From positions 1-64,000 of the forward strand of contig JADLZK010009382.1 in assembly GCA_015847255.1 (NCBI GenBank): a DNA stretch of 64,000 nt, written 5' to 3'. Of the stretch, positions 33,773 to 44,074 are shown piece after piece. Every line of letters starts with the position of its first letter. The stretch's first letter is position 1. The notes beneath the pieces are model-generated. The model had not been told where the DNA came from, made no database searches, and was given only the letters and a program-made list of their open reading frames with translations. The translations under genes and the position numbers were made by a program. This DNA is from Hyparrhenia diplandra (Eukaryota > Streptophyta > Magnoliopsida > Poales > Poaceae).

Positions 33773-33800
33773 GTTGCAATTGATCGGAAACTACGTAGTG
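33773..33800 (-). repeat. CACTA-1 right terminal inverted repeat
   Basis: Reverse complement starts CACTACGTAGTTTCCGATC. TSD TCG follows at 33801-33803. Confidence 0.92.
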
Positions 33801-34470
33801 TCGGGTGCCTAGTCGATCCGCAAAAGGGGCATCAAAGCAAACCCAACCAAGATTCAAGCAATCACTCAAATGGAACCCCGACAAACAGGAAGTTGGCACA
33901 ACGCCCGCAGTCCGCATGGCCTCCCTGAGCAGATTCATTTCAAGGTCCGCAGAGCGGGCCTACCTTTCTTCCAGATATCGAGGGCGCGGAGCCCTTCAAC
34001 CGGGGTCCAAGACAGCAGCAGGCCTCGACGATCTCAAGCATTACCTCCTCAACCCGACAACCCCGCAACACCGAGGACGGCGAGGGCCTCCTCTATGTGG
34101 CGGCCTCCCCGCACGCCAGCAGAACGGTCCCTCGCCAAGGAAGTCACCGAGCAACACCAAGCGCGCGCCAGCTCCCTGTCTACTATGTATCGAGGTTCTC
34201 GAGGGCCCTAAAAGCAACTACACCGAGCAAGAGAAGGTGGCATACGCCGTGGTCATGGCCGCAAGAAAGCTTAAGCATTACTTTCGGCCACACGAGATCA
34301 CAAGGCCGCCTTTTGTTTCCCCCGTTAGAGAACATTTTTCGCAAAACCCCGAAGTCAAGGGGGAAGGATAGGCCGGCTTACGAATCGGGCGATCACGCGA
34401 TCAAGTTCGTGGGCGTAACAAGAATTAAGTCTCAAGCCCCGCAGAGACGCGTGGTCGATTGACCCTCGAC
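33801..34470 (+). pseudogene. Gypsy-1 reverse transcriptase C-terminus and RNase H
   Basis: Resumes the frame interrupted at 5418 (G-C-L-V after one TCG). Two plus frames then read MASLSRFISRSAERA (33918), FFQISR, DDLKHYLLNPTTP and LPVYYVSRFSRAL, and NYTEQEKVAYAVVMAARKLK at about 34220-34280. These are the RNase H blocks that follow Gypsy reverse transcriptase. Frameshifts at about 34040 and 34200. Confidence 0.88.
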
Positions 34471-34479
34471 GCAAATAAT

Positions 34480-34790
34480 CGCCGCGGGTTGACCCAATTT
34501 GACAGCGTAATCGATGGAGCATGGGGCCCGCGGGCGAGGGGATTGCAGCCATTCTCATCTCGCCGCCCGGTAAAGCCCGCCACGCGGCGAGGTTGGAATT
34601 CCCATGCACCAACAACATCGCGCCCACGAGGCAGTCCTATTGGCCCTAAACAAACTTCGGGCTCTATCGCCAGAAGAAGGGCCATTATCGTAACAAACTC
34701 CTCAAGTCGCCTCGTGCCATGTCGAAAAAGTCGCAAAGCTCGAAATCCGTAACTACGTAAGTACCTTCTCGGTCCGGAAAACGGAGGCAT
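34480..34790 (+). pseudogene. Gypsy-1 second RNase H (Tat-type)
   Basis: A frameshifted block: FDSVIDGAWGP at 34495-34530 corresponds to the F-D-G-A opening of the second RNase H. In other phases, N-N-I-A-x-x-E-A-V-L-L-A-L-N-K-L (34610-34660) and KARNP (34735) follow. Two RNase H domains in tandem identify the Tat lineage and match Gypsy-2. Confidence 0.75.
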
Positions 34791-35049
34791 TCTTTTCGGG
34801 CATCACGACAAAACCATAGCGGAGGGACAACGGGCGAGGCCGACGAAGCTAGCAAAGGCGCAGCAGAATAAAACCCGCTACCCCCGCACGCGTGTTCTAC
34901 GAGCTCCTAACGAAGCCAGCCGGTTGAAGGATCGCCGCCTGGGGGGCCGGAACGCCATAGGGAAGTAAGACCGAGGGCCCCGATAATAGCATACATCAAA
35001 GGCCACTCTGAACCCGAAGTCAAAGGAAGAGGAAAAGAGGATAGCGTTG
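34791..35049 (+). pseudogene. Gypsy-1 spacer between RNase H and integrase
   Basis: Frameshifted coding remnant. No domain is readable with confidence. Confidence 0.4.
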
Positions 35050-36174
35050 TAAAGTGAGGGGATCTGTAATGATCGGCGAGCAGCTCTACAAGGCATTAGT
35101 CACAACCGCGGGCTCAAATGCATCTCAGCCTCCGAGGGAAGAGCAATCCCCGCAGGCGCATGAGGGCATCATGCGGCTCACACAATGGACCCCGCGACCG
35201 GTGGGAAAGGTGTTCGTGCAAGGCTTCTATTGGCCCACCACCTCTAAGTGACGCCGAGAACCTAGTAAAGCGCTGCGAGGGATGCCAACCAATGTCCCCA
35301 TCACTCAAACCTCCCCCGGCCAACCACACCAATCGCCCAACATGGCCCCTCTAAAGATGGGGAATCGACCTCGTCTGACCAATGCCGCGAACGCCGGGAA
35401 CCTCCTCCGCTACGCATTTGTAGCTATTGAGTACTTCACAAAATGGATCGAGGCCCGCCCCCTTGCAACGATAACCCGCGCTCGTGCGAAGTTCTTCCGC
35501 AACAAATCATATGCCGCCGGGGTCCCAAGAGAGATCACAAGAGACAACGGCACACACACCCGATCGCGAGGCCTTCAAACAATTTCGCTTCCGTGATCGG
35601 AACCAAGATACACTTCGCCCGGCCGACACCCCCAGCCTAACGGCCTGCGTCGAGAGGGCCAACGGCACAATACTCCAAGGCATCACCAAAAAATCCGTGG
35701 CAAGCCAAGGGGCACTGGCGAGCATCTTACACCAAAGGGTCCGGTCACACATACCGAATGCGGGGGCAACCAAATTCACCCCATTCAAGTTGTTGTTTGG
35801 GGAAGAAGTCAGTACTCCCGTAAGAACTCACTCATGGCTCCCCAAGAACAACTATCGCATCAACAGAGGAAGACCCCCGCCGCCGCTGACCTTGTTGAAG
35901 AGGCCCGCAACCAAGCCATCCTTAACCTCCCCACTCGTGACAGCAAGAAACCCGCAAGTGGCGTGACAAGAAGGTCAAGCCTCGCAACCTCGCAGCCGGA
36001 GACTTCACGCCATCGAAAAGCAAAACGCCGATGGCGTGGAAGTTTGTTGCCAAATGGTCGTGACCTTTCCTCGTCACAAAGTCGACAAGACCCGCCTCAC
36101 CACACCGCAAGACCTCGACGGAAACGACCTACCACGCACTGAACATAGACGACCTTCGCAAATACTACCCTTAG
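35050..36174 (+). pseudogene. Gypsy-1 integrase and end of pol
   Basis: 35054-35251 carries YKALVTTAGSN and GKVFVQGFYWPTTSK. The next frame has DAENLVKRCEGCQ, completing the zinc-binding region. 35400-35600 has AFVAIEYFTKWIEARPLATI with the first catalytic aspartate position replaced by glutamate (I-E-Y-F for the usual V-D-x-F/Y), then REITRDNGTH with the second aspartate. 35640-35800 has CVERANGTILQGI with the catalytic glutamate and TPFKLLFGEEVSTP. NIDDLRKYYP followed by TAG at 36172-36174 is the normal Tat pol terminus. Multiple frameshifts. Confidence 0.9.
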
Positions 36175-36485
36175 CGGCGCCACACCCTTAAGGCCATGAA
36201 GCTGTAAGGTTTCCTTTGCGCATTTTTTTTCCTTTTTTCTTCTTCACTTTACAACATTTTGTAAGACTATCATGTAACCGGGCTGCACTTTTTCCTCACG
36301 AAGGGGCGTGAGGTTTTTTAACGAGGCAAAGACCCCATCTTATTAATATATGCAGATCTTTCCCTCAAAAACTTGTCTCCGCTTTGTCCTCAAAACACAA
36401 ATACCGAAAGGGGCGGAGCGGGCGACCCTCTGCCCTCATCGCGCATCCGACAAAAATGATTGGCCTCGCCGGGCCAGGCCACCCC
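36175..36485 (+). other. Gypsy-1 start of 3' non-pol region
   Basis: Begins with a T-rich stretch (about 36215-36260) after the pol stop, possibly a termination/processing region. No gene. Confidence 0.5.
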
Positions 36486-37275
36486 ACCGCCCCAGCCAGG
36501 CCAAACACGCCGTGTGGGCTCGCAAAAAGCAACCCCGACGTGGACCTCGAGTATGGGCCACGCTGGGAGGTACAAAAAGGACGCGCACCTTGGCAAAACA
36601 CGCTAGGGGCTCGCAAAAACGCAACCCCGACGTGGACCCCGAGTATGGGCCACGCGGAGGTACAAAAAGACGCCGCACCCTCGCAAACACGCACGTGGGC
36701 TTGCAAAAACGAACCCCCATGTGGACCCCGAGTATGGGCCACGTGAGGTACAAAAAAGGACGCGCGACCCGGCAAAAACACTGGGGCTGAAAAAACGCAA
36801 CCCCGACGCGGACCCCGAGTATGGGCCATGAGGTGAGGTACAACGGACGCGACCGGCAAACACGCCGGGCTCGCAAAAACGCAACCCGATGTGGACCCCG
36901 GCATGCGGCCACGCCGAGGTACAAAAAGGACGCCGCACGGGCAAAACACGCCAGGGCTCGCGCGAAAATGCAACCCCGGCGGACCCCAGCATGGGCCACG
37001 CCGGAGGTACAAAGACGCCGCACCCCGGCAAAATACGCCAGGCTCGAAAAACACAACCCCGACGCGGACCCCGAGTATGGGCCACGCGAGGTCTACGAAG
37101 AACGGGCACCCGCAAAAACATGCCGGGGCTCGCAAAAACGCAAACCCCGACGCTGACCCCCCGAGTATGGGCCACGCTGAGGTACAAAGAGACGCTGCAT
37201 ACCTCGCAAAACACGCCAGGCTCGCAAAGCCGCAACCCCACACGGACCCCCGAACATGGCCCATGCCAAGGTACA
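36486..37275. repeat. Tandem array 1 in Gypsy-1, about 88-bp unit, about 9 copies
   Basis: Each unit carries CGCAACCCCGACG.GGACCCC and GAGTATGGGCCACG followed by GAGGTACAAA. The GTATGGGCC-type motif falls near 36549, 36641, 36730, 36818, 36900, 36988, 37072, 37162 and 37251. The array keeps a 319-codon minus frame open (36365-37324) and several others. The cysteine-rich peptides they would encode repeat with the array, so I do not call genes. Confidence 0.9.
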
Positions 37276-38204
37276 AAACGCCAAAACCTCCAATCACAAG
37301 CACAAAGACCAACGACACCGCCATCTAAGCCACCCAAGACAACGCATTGAATAGGCTCACCAACAAAAAGGATTGTGCACTTCACTACCTCGCAGCCAAG
37401 GACACCCACCTAACCCCATCAAGTCAAATAAAAAGGGCCATTCACCACCGCACAACCCCGCGCCACTATAAAACCAGCACCACCACCACACCAACAAAGA
37501 TACAACTAAACCCGCAAGCCATGAGGAGTCACGCAAGGCAATGCCCCGAGTTGGCAAGACCACAGGCCCTCCAACAAGGCGAGCCCGCAAACCTCGTAGT
37601 AATCAACACCACAATCACCCCCCGACACCGCAATGGAAAATGTAAAAGCACCAACAACTAGCAAAGGCAACAAGGGCTCCCCACGAACACAACCGCCGCC
37701 AGCCAACAACCCCACGCACTAAATCCATCGCCACGGAGCCTCGCCCTCGGAAGAGTAATCGCAATGGAGAATGTAACATCCTCCCGAGCGGCAAGGCGCC
37801 AAAGGAATCAAAGTTCAACAATACCGGGAACCTCCTCGCCAAGACCCGCAAGACAACACAGAGCTGGCAGCGGGACCCCGCGACCAACCAGCCTCTACAA
37901 GAAGGGCATTCAGCACAAGTTTCCCAACCGTCACTCCGACACCACATCAACCAATCTTGGGCGAACCCTCGGCATCCCGGAGCAAACAAGCAACCCCGCA
38001 CCCACAATAGTAGGAATAGGAGGCCTCGAAACCACCAAGCAGCAACCCCGTTTAACATAGAAACCTGTGGTAACCTTGGGCAATCTAGCGTAGAAGCTTA
38101 GCTAGTCGGTTTCCTCTCTCATAAAGCAAGGAAAGCATTGCGGATAGCCAATCCACTTTCGCACGAAATACAAATCAAGCTTTCGAGAACGGAAAAATTA
38201 TCTT
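37276..38204 (+). other. Gypsy-1 inter-array region, no gene seen
   Basis: Moderately GC-rich with many CAACCCC words. Open frames are compositional. Confidence 0.5.
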
Positions 38205-38930
38205 TTCGTCTACGCAACTAACTAAAACCCCGCGAACAGCAGCCTCGCTTAAAAGAAGCAGAGGGCGCCATTTGCGATTTCATCTACGCAACTAAAACCC
38301 CGTGAACGAGCCTCGCTAAAAGAAGCGGGCGTCGCTGCGATTTCATCTATGCAACTAAAACCCCGCGAACAGCGAGCCTCGCTAAAGAAGCGAGAGGGCG
38401 TCGCTGCGATTTCATCTATGCAACTAAAAACCCCGCGAACAGCCGAGCCTCGCTAAAAGAAGGAGGGCGTCGCTGCGATTTCATCTACGCAACTAAAACC
38501 CCGCGAACAGCGAGCCTCGCTAAAAGAAGCAGAGGGCGTCGCTGCGATTTCATCTACGCAACTAAAACCCCGCGAACAGCGAGCCTCGCTAAAAGAAGCA
38601 GAGGGCGTCGCTGCGATTTCATCTACGCAACTAAAACCCCGCGAACAATGAGCCTCGCTAAAAGAAGCGAGAGGGCGCCTTTGCCGATTTCATCTACGCA
38701 ACTAAAACCCCGCGAACAGCGAGCCTCGGTAAAAGAAGCGGAGGGCGTCGCTGCGGTTTCATCTACGCAACTAAAACCCCGCGGAACAAATGAGCCTCGC
38801 TAAAAGAAGCGAGAGGGCCTCGCCGTGTGATTTCGATCACGCAACTAAACCCCACGAACAGCGAGCCTCTCTAAAAAGAAGCGGAGGGCATCACCCGACC
38901 CCGCCTACACGCTCAAGGCTTCACCAAACG
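38205..38930. repeat. Tandem array 2 in Gypsy-1, about 69-bp unit, about 10 copies
   Basis: Unit: TCTACGCAACTAAAACCCCG, then CGAACAGCGAGCCTCGC and AAGAAGCAGAGGGCGTCG. Successive ACTAAAA positions near 38221, 38291, 38354, 38423, 38492, 38561, 38630, 38701, 38770 and 38844 give a very even 69-bp period in the centre. The central copies are nearly identical, so recent amplification is likely. Confidence 0.92.
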
Positions 38931-38959
38931 GCGAGCCTCACTGCGACACCATACAAAGT

Positions 38960-39105
38960 TTACAACAACCCCGCGAAGGGGGGGCAAAGTTTATAACAAC
39001 CCCCGAGAAGGGGCACAAAGTTTACAACAACCCCCAGGGGGGCGAGTCTACAACAACCCCGAGAAAGGGGACGAAAGTACAACAGCCCCGCGAACGGGGA
39101 ACGCG
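38960..39105. repeat. Short tandem array 3 in Gypsy-1, about 30-bp unit
   Basis: Four to five copies of ACAACCCC.GAGAAGGGG..ACAAAGTTT follow array 2. Confidence 0.8.
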
Positions 39106-42100
39106 ATCATGTCAACCCCTCAACCGCACATTTTGTCGACCACCAGCTCCACAAAACACTCCAGCGCTTCACCTACAAGAGCCCCGCAACCCTCTCCACA
39201 AACTCCGCCACATCAATCACCTCCACTTCGCGATGAGAGGCCCCCCAACCCCTCACCAGGCTCGCCACACGCCATAAGTGCATCACTAGCCGACAAAGTG
39301 GCCCCCACAAAGAAAGGCTCAGTTCTCACCAAAGGGAGCGTCCCCCCCATGGAACCCCTCCGTCGAAAAAACCCGCCGCAAATCTCGGACATCCAACTCC
39401 ATGGCTCCGCCTTGGGAATAACCACCGCACCTTCGTGGTCCACCCGAAAGCTAACCTCACCCAAAGCAATCGCCACAGCTTCGCCATCCTCAAGGTCTTC
39501 GTCTAGGGCGATCGACGAGGGCCCCGCTCCAAAAACCACTCGATCAACTTGACGATCGGTCAGGTCGTGTCCACGCCAAAAAACGCCTCCGCAGCCTTGG
39601 TTCCGATGTCATACCTCCGAGTGCGCGCCCACCAAAAGTCTTCGAAACTAAGCCCCGGATACTTCATCACCGTGTGAGCCCAGGTCTCCCGAGATAAAGA
39701 TATCTTGATAGTTCATCATTAGGGGGACGACGTTAAGCACTTCCGCGCAGGCCCCGCAGGATCCTGCGCGGCAGAGGCAAGGGTTAGAAAGCCACACCCC
39801 GAAAAATTCCAGCACACCCCCGCAAAATAGTCACACAACGTCGCAAGCAAGATGGATACACCAACAATGTAATTAAGTAAATTGAAACAACATAACATGG
39901 TTCATCCCCGATTAGACCGCCAGTCAAACAGAATACCCCTAAGATTCTTTACAGACGCCCTCGATAGGACCAGCAGCCCTATACAAAGACTTAGAGAGTT
40001 CATTCCCGAGAAGCCCCCAACCCGGGCTAGGGGAGGAAGGCCCCGAGCCGTCGAAGAACCTCAAAGATCCTTCCGGAGCTCAGCCCGCCGTCATCTTCGC
40101 GCGGCGGCCCTCTCCCATCCACGGCGCCCCCATCGGTTGAAATGACCTCCGCATCAGCAGCGGAGGGTCCTCGACCTGTTCAGCCACCTCGGTGCCAAGA
40201 GCCGCGCATCCATCCTTTCGAAAGCACTGCAGCCGAGCCCAGCGAAGGAGCGATAGTTAGGCAAGCACAAAAAAAGACTTAAATTAAAAAGCCAAAGTCA
40301 CGCGAAAGAACCCGCACTCCGCGCAGTCGCGGCCCCGAGCCTCCATGGCAGCATCGTGCCCATTCTCAAGAAAGAATTTCTTCAAGAACCTACGCCCCAG
40401 GTAGCGGAGATCAGCATCTTCGCGCACCCCGCCCCATCTCCTCTTTCCTTGGAAACTTAAGCTTTGCGAGGCTCGTTGAGGTGCGGGCACCCCATGGACC
40501 GAGAGTGTGCCCCAGCGCCAGACACCCCCACAAAGCCACGAGAGTCCGCCGTGATTATGCACAAGTGGTGTGACACCGGAGAAGGTCGACTTCAGCCACT
40601 CCGCAACAGTGGCGGGTTCCACGGCGGGTAGCGGGCCGAGCGAGTAACTCCCGCATCCACGAGGATCTTTGTCAAGGGTCTCCTTCACCGAACTCATCTC
40701 GGGCGAGCCAAGCCTCGTCACGCGAGGAGAGCCTCTTCTCCAGCTCTGTCACCCTCCGCAGGGCGGCCCCTCCCTTTCCTTAGCCTCCCGCGCCTCGGTG
40801 ACCAGTCGACGTTGTGCTGGGCGGTCTCCAACACGTCGTCGTGGGCCTTCGGAATTTTCCCTGGAGGGTAGCGTAAGCCTCCGCTTGCTCCTTCAGCTCC
40901 GCCCCAGGTGCGCCACTTCCGCCTCGCGCGTTCCACCTCGCTGGCCCTCTTGCGGGGTCTGCGTCGTCCTTGGCGTCACGCGCCGCGCGGCCCCCAGGCG
41001 GCGCGCGCCAAAAACCGGATCTCCGCGGCCTTCACCGCAATATTAATGTCTCTTCGAGCTCCGAGCGGGAGCGAAAGGACAACCGGTGCTCGGCCTCGAG
41101 GAATCCGCGCAGCGCCCGTACACCGCGCCGAGGGAAGCGCCTCTCCGCCGTTCGATTCAAACCGACACTCCGCGATGTCGGGACCCGTACAACAAATCGG
41201 ATTCTGGGCCCACGGGGCGACCTCCTCCGCGAACCCCGGAAGTTGGCGGCGCAGGCAGCGACCATGACTCCCGCGCTCCTCGCCCTCGAGCTCCCCTCGA
41301 TCTCCCGGCCTCCAACCGGGATATGGCACCGAACACGGTCGGCCGGTGCGGGACGACGCCGGCGGGCGCCACATGAAGAGGGGCCGCCGAAGAACTTCGG
41401 GGCCATAAGGCGCTCCCGGTCGACACCTCGACCATTGCGGACTTCTCAAGGCCACCTGCGGCAGCGATGAGCCACGGGCCGGCCACCTCCGGCCGAGCCA
41501 CCAAAACATCCGGTCGAGGTATCCCCGACCATGTCTGCGGAGAGTCCACCTCTTCTTCCATCGGCGAGGTCTCTGCCGCGACCGGGGAATGGACCCGGTC
41601 CTCCATCGACCCGGCCTCCGGCCGTCATCCCTTTCGCTCCCACTTGCTGGGTTGCTAATGTCATGAACGAGCGGCCGCCCCGGCTGCGAGGGGCCGCCCA
41701 GACCGGAACCGCGGGACGAACCTCCGGCGGCTCCGCGGCGTGGTGGCCGTCGCGTCCAACCGGGCAGCCTTCACGCCCGGCCTCCCACCGCGCCCGGCAC
41801 GGCTGCCCGCGGGGCCATCGGGACCGAGCTGGTTCTCTTCTTCCGTTGCTTGGTCGCGGGGGCCGCCTCCACATCCCCTCCGGGGAAGGCCGGTCGGGAG
41901 TAGAGGATCCCGAACCGGTCGAACACCCGGTTCAGCCGCTTCCGCACCAGAGGGGCCAAACGGATCTTCTTGTACTCGGCATCCCTCGCACTTGTCGATT
42001 AACTCCTCGGTTCGGCTCTCAACCTCGACGAGAACCCTTTTCACGGCCGCATCCGCGAGACCGCCCCCTGGACATGATGATCCCAGAGAGCGTCGAAGTC

Positions 42101-42214
42101 CACCTTCTCGGTGACTTCAGATCCAACCCCGCAACTTATCGACATCTTCAACCTCCGGCCACGCTTGCGGCGGGCGAGAGGCAGCACCCCGCCGCCACGA
42201 ACTCCTCTACCAAG
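39106..42214 (-). pseudogene. Probable C-terminal part of the antisense Gypsy-1 ORF, heavily frameshifted
   Basis: GC-rich region with open frames on both strands. I favour the minus strand because it continues from the recognisable N-terminal domain at 42215-42996 and because an acidic, coherent minus frame occurs at its far end (39213-39539, DEDLEDGEAVAIALGEVSF). Frames around 40700-40940 (EGASGGLRYPPGKIPKAHDD) may be a coiled-coil region, but this is uncertain. No start or stop can be fixed. The 39540-40283 part has nothing I recognise. Confidence 0.45.
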
Positions 42215-42996
42215 TCACGCCCCGTCAAATAACGGGACATGTTCGTCGGCATCGCCCCTGCTCCGCAAGGGCGTTGGTCTGCGCCCACGCCTTTCCGGGG
42301 CTCGCGAGGTTGCGCAGCTTCCCACACAGCTCCGGCGCCTCCGGCAACTCATAGTAAAACCACTTCGCCAGCCAGTCGGCGGACCACTTGCTCTTCTGAG
42401 CCTGCGCCGGCAGCGAACGGCCCCCGCGATACGCGAAGGTGTGACAGATATCTGCGCCCATTCTTTGCAGCCCTTGCCAGATCCCGGTGGCGCGAGGTTG
42501 CAAGTGTACCGCGGTGGGCGAGAAGGAAGGCGCCCACGTCCGGGACCAATCGCTTTGCGGCGATAGGCCCGGGCGAAGATCGATAGCTTGGTGAAGCACG
42601 CGGGGTTCAGCTGGTGGAAGCGGAGCCCGAGCCGCTTCATCAGCTCCAGCACGAACTCCGCGACAAGAAAATGGAGACCGGCGACGAAGAACTCCGTGAA
42701 CACCACCACCTCGTTATCCCCGGGGCTTGGGAATACGAGAGCCGCTGCGGAGGTCGGGCCTTGCGCGATCAAGATAGCCTAGCTCCGCATACTCCTTCAG
42801 ATCACTCTCGGTGACTTTGCTGAGGGGAAACATCGGGGTGGGGGAAGTCTCCTTTGTCTTGCCCTTCACAGCCTCCGCAACCTTCGACGTCATCACGGAC
42901 AGCGGGACCGACAGAACCCTCGCGGCGCACTCTTCGAAACTCACACCCCGCGAACGGATGGGAACCAGAATAAGCGCGAGAGGGCGGAATGGGCAA
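42215..42996 (-). pseudogene. Antisense additional ORF of Gypsy-1, Transposase_28-like N-terminus
   Basis: Minus strand: 42714-42944 reads ATG-led MSFEECAARVLSVPLSVMTS and LSKVTESDLKEYAELGYLDR. One frameshift later, 42215-42772 reads PSPGDNEVVVFTEFFVAGLH followed by LMKRLGLRFHQLNPACFTKL. The pattern (V-V-V-F-x-x-F-x-x-x-G-L, then L-x-x-x-x-L-x-L-H-Q-L-x-P) is that of the 'putative gypsy type transposon' domain family (Pfam Transposase_28). It lies antisense between pol and the 3' LTR, a place where Tat-lineage elements are known to carry extra ORFs. Function unknown. Confidence 0.75.
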
Positions 42997-43344
42997 GAGG
43001 CAGGTAAAAGCAGGGCGGCGGGTGAAAAATGAAAGCGTAGAGTTGTTACCGCGGCAGCGACTTCAGCTATTTATAAGGGCTGAGTGACCCAAAGAGAACG
43101 GACCCCGAGGGCACGCCACCGCCGCCACGTGCCTCGACGGTTCGCGTTCAACGCTCCAGATGCGAGGCAGCAGGTGTAACCGCCCCTCAAGCCTAAGGCC
43201 AAAGCTCACGTCAAAGCCCACCAAGATCGCCGGCCCAGAAGAACTAGGGCATCGGCTGGCGAGGTTAGCCCCCGCAAACGCCATAGCCGTCCGCAGACCT
43301 CCCCTCAAGGTGTTCGTTGCTCGCCCGGAGGGCACCGGACCATA
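42997..43344. other. Upstream region of the antisense ORF
   Basis: Contains TATTTATAAGG near 43070, read on the minus strand as CCTTATAAATA, about 75-130 bp before the antisense ORF. This is a possible promoter for it. No coding seen. Confidence 0.45.
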
Positions 43345-43357
43345 CCCCGAGGGGCTG
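43345..43357 (+). other. Gypsy-1 polypurine tract region
   Basis: CCCCGAGGGGCTG lies immediately before the 3' LTR. It is short and interrupted by pyrimidines, so only a weak match. Confidence 0.5.
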
Positions 43358-44069
43358 CGCTGGGGAGGGACCTCGCCAAGGGACCCCCCCAGTAGCTCCC
43401 GGGCCCAAGAAGAACACCCCGCGGGCGTGGGGGCGGCGAGATCGAGAACACTTCGCAGGCGCGGGGGTGGCGACTCAAGAACCCCGCGGGCGCGGGGGGC
43501 GGCGAGATCGAGAACACCCCGCAGGCGCGGGGGCGGCAAGATCGAGAACACCCCCCGCAGGCGCGGGGGCGACGCGACCAAGAAGAGCACCCCCGCAGGC
43601 GTGGGGGGCGGCGACTGAGGTGACACCCCGCAGGGCTGGGGGGGCAGGCGTAAGAGGCCCAGGCCAAGCAAATGGGCGGAAGGAGGGGAAACCCTAATGA
43701 AGCCCGGGTCTTGCCAGGATATGTGCTTTTACCCTAGTACCCTTAGTAGAGTTTGTACTAGAATGCCCCTGCGCGGGCCCTAGACGTAAGTGGCAAGTAT
43801 GCTTTGTCCTGATTTGTAACTACAGTAAATACTAACCGGACGCCTATAAATACGGACCGACAGGACGTATGTAGGGGACGGTTGGTGAGCACTTTTATGA
43901 CCGATCAATCGAAAAGACATTCTCTTGGGATCTCAACCTTTGTCCACGTCACTCCCGTGGGGCCTGCTCGTGAACCGCGTCATTCCTTTCCTCTCTCCTG
44001 TGGGAAACCCTCGCCCCTCCTCCTGCCAACCAAGTGGCAAAGGCTAGGGGGGCAGGTGTGTACCCCACA
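43358..44069 (+). repeat. Gypsy-1 3' LTR
   Basis: About 712 bp. It aligns with 2318-3167, with fewer minisatellite units, and ends ACA before the TSD GCTTG. The left end reads CGCTGGGGAGGG against TGTTGGGAGGG in the 5' LTR. TATAAATA is at 43845-43852. Confidence 0.93.
43845..43852 (+). promoter_or_regulatory. TATA box of Gypsy-1 3' LTR
   Basis: GACGCCTATAAATACGG, equivalent to 2948-2955. If active it would read outward into the 44-kb flank. Confidence 0.65.
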
Positions 44070-44074
44070 GCTTG

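Larger units (their letters stand above)
5419..33800. mobile_element. CACTA-1: large non-autonomous CACTA transposon carrying gene fragments
   Basis: Ends are CACTACATAGTTTTCGGTC on the left and, reverse-complemented, CACTACGTAGTTTCCGATC on the right. The 3-bp TSD TCG is at 5416-5418 and 33801-33803. Subterminal repeat blocks occur at both ends (5779-6260 and about 33290-33770), as expected for CACTA/En-Spm elements. It holds two nested retrotransposons, which account for about 14.6 kb of its 28.4 kb. I see no transposase (TNP2-type) frame. It contains a receptor-kinase fragment, an acetylornithine deacetylase fragment and several exon-like blocks, so it looks like a Pack-type element that depends on another copy for movement. 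Confidence 0.93.
2318..44069 (+). mobile_element. Gypsy-1: Tat-lineage Ty3/Gypsy LTR retrotransposon, interrupted by CACTA-1
   Basis: The element has LTRs at both ends, with the 5-bp TSD GCTTG at 2313-2317 and 44070-44074. It has a primer-binding site after the 5' LTR, protease, reverse transcriptase, RNase H and integrase remnants in Gypsy order on the plus strand, and a purine-rich tract before the 3' LTR. Without the 28.4-kb CACTA insert it would be about 13.4 kb. A second RNase H downstream of the first, a long 3' region and an antisense extra ORF fit the Tat/Retand group. No gag core is recognisable, and every coding block is frameshifted, so it is defective. The duplicated locus near 58195 preserves the site without the insertion. 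Confidence 0.93.

Noticed and set aside
36365..37324. Long (319-codon) minus-strand open frame rich in Cys and Ala
   Set aside because: It lies entirely over the 88-bp tandem array and repeats with it; other phases on both strands are also open. It is a product of the repeat.
38205..38930. Regular repeat/spacer look suggestive of a CRISPR array
   Set aside because: The whole 69-bp unit is repeated, with no unique spacers, and it lies inside a plant retrotransposon. Ordinary tandem repeat.
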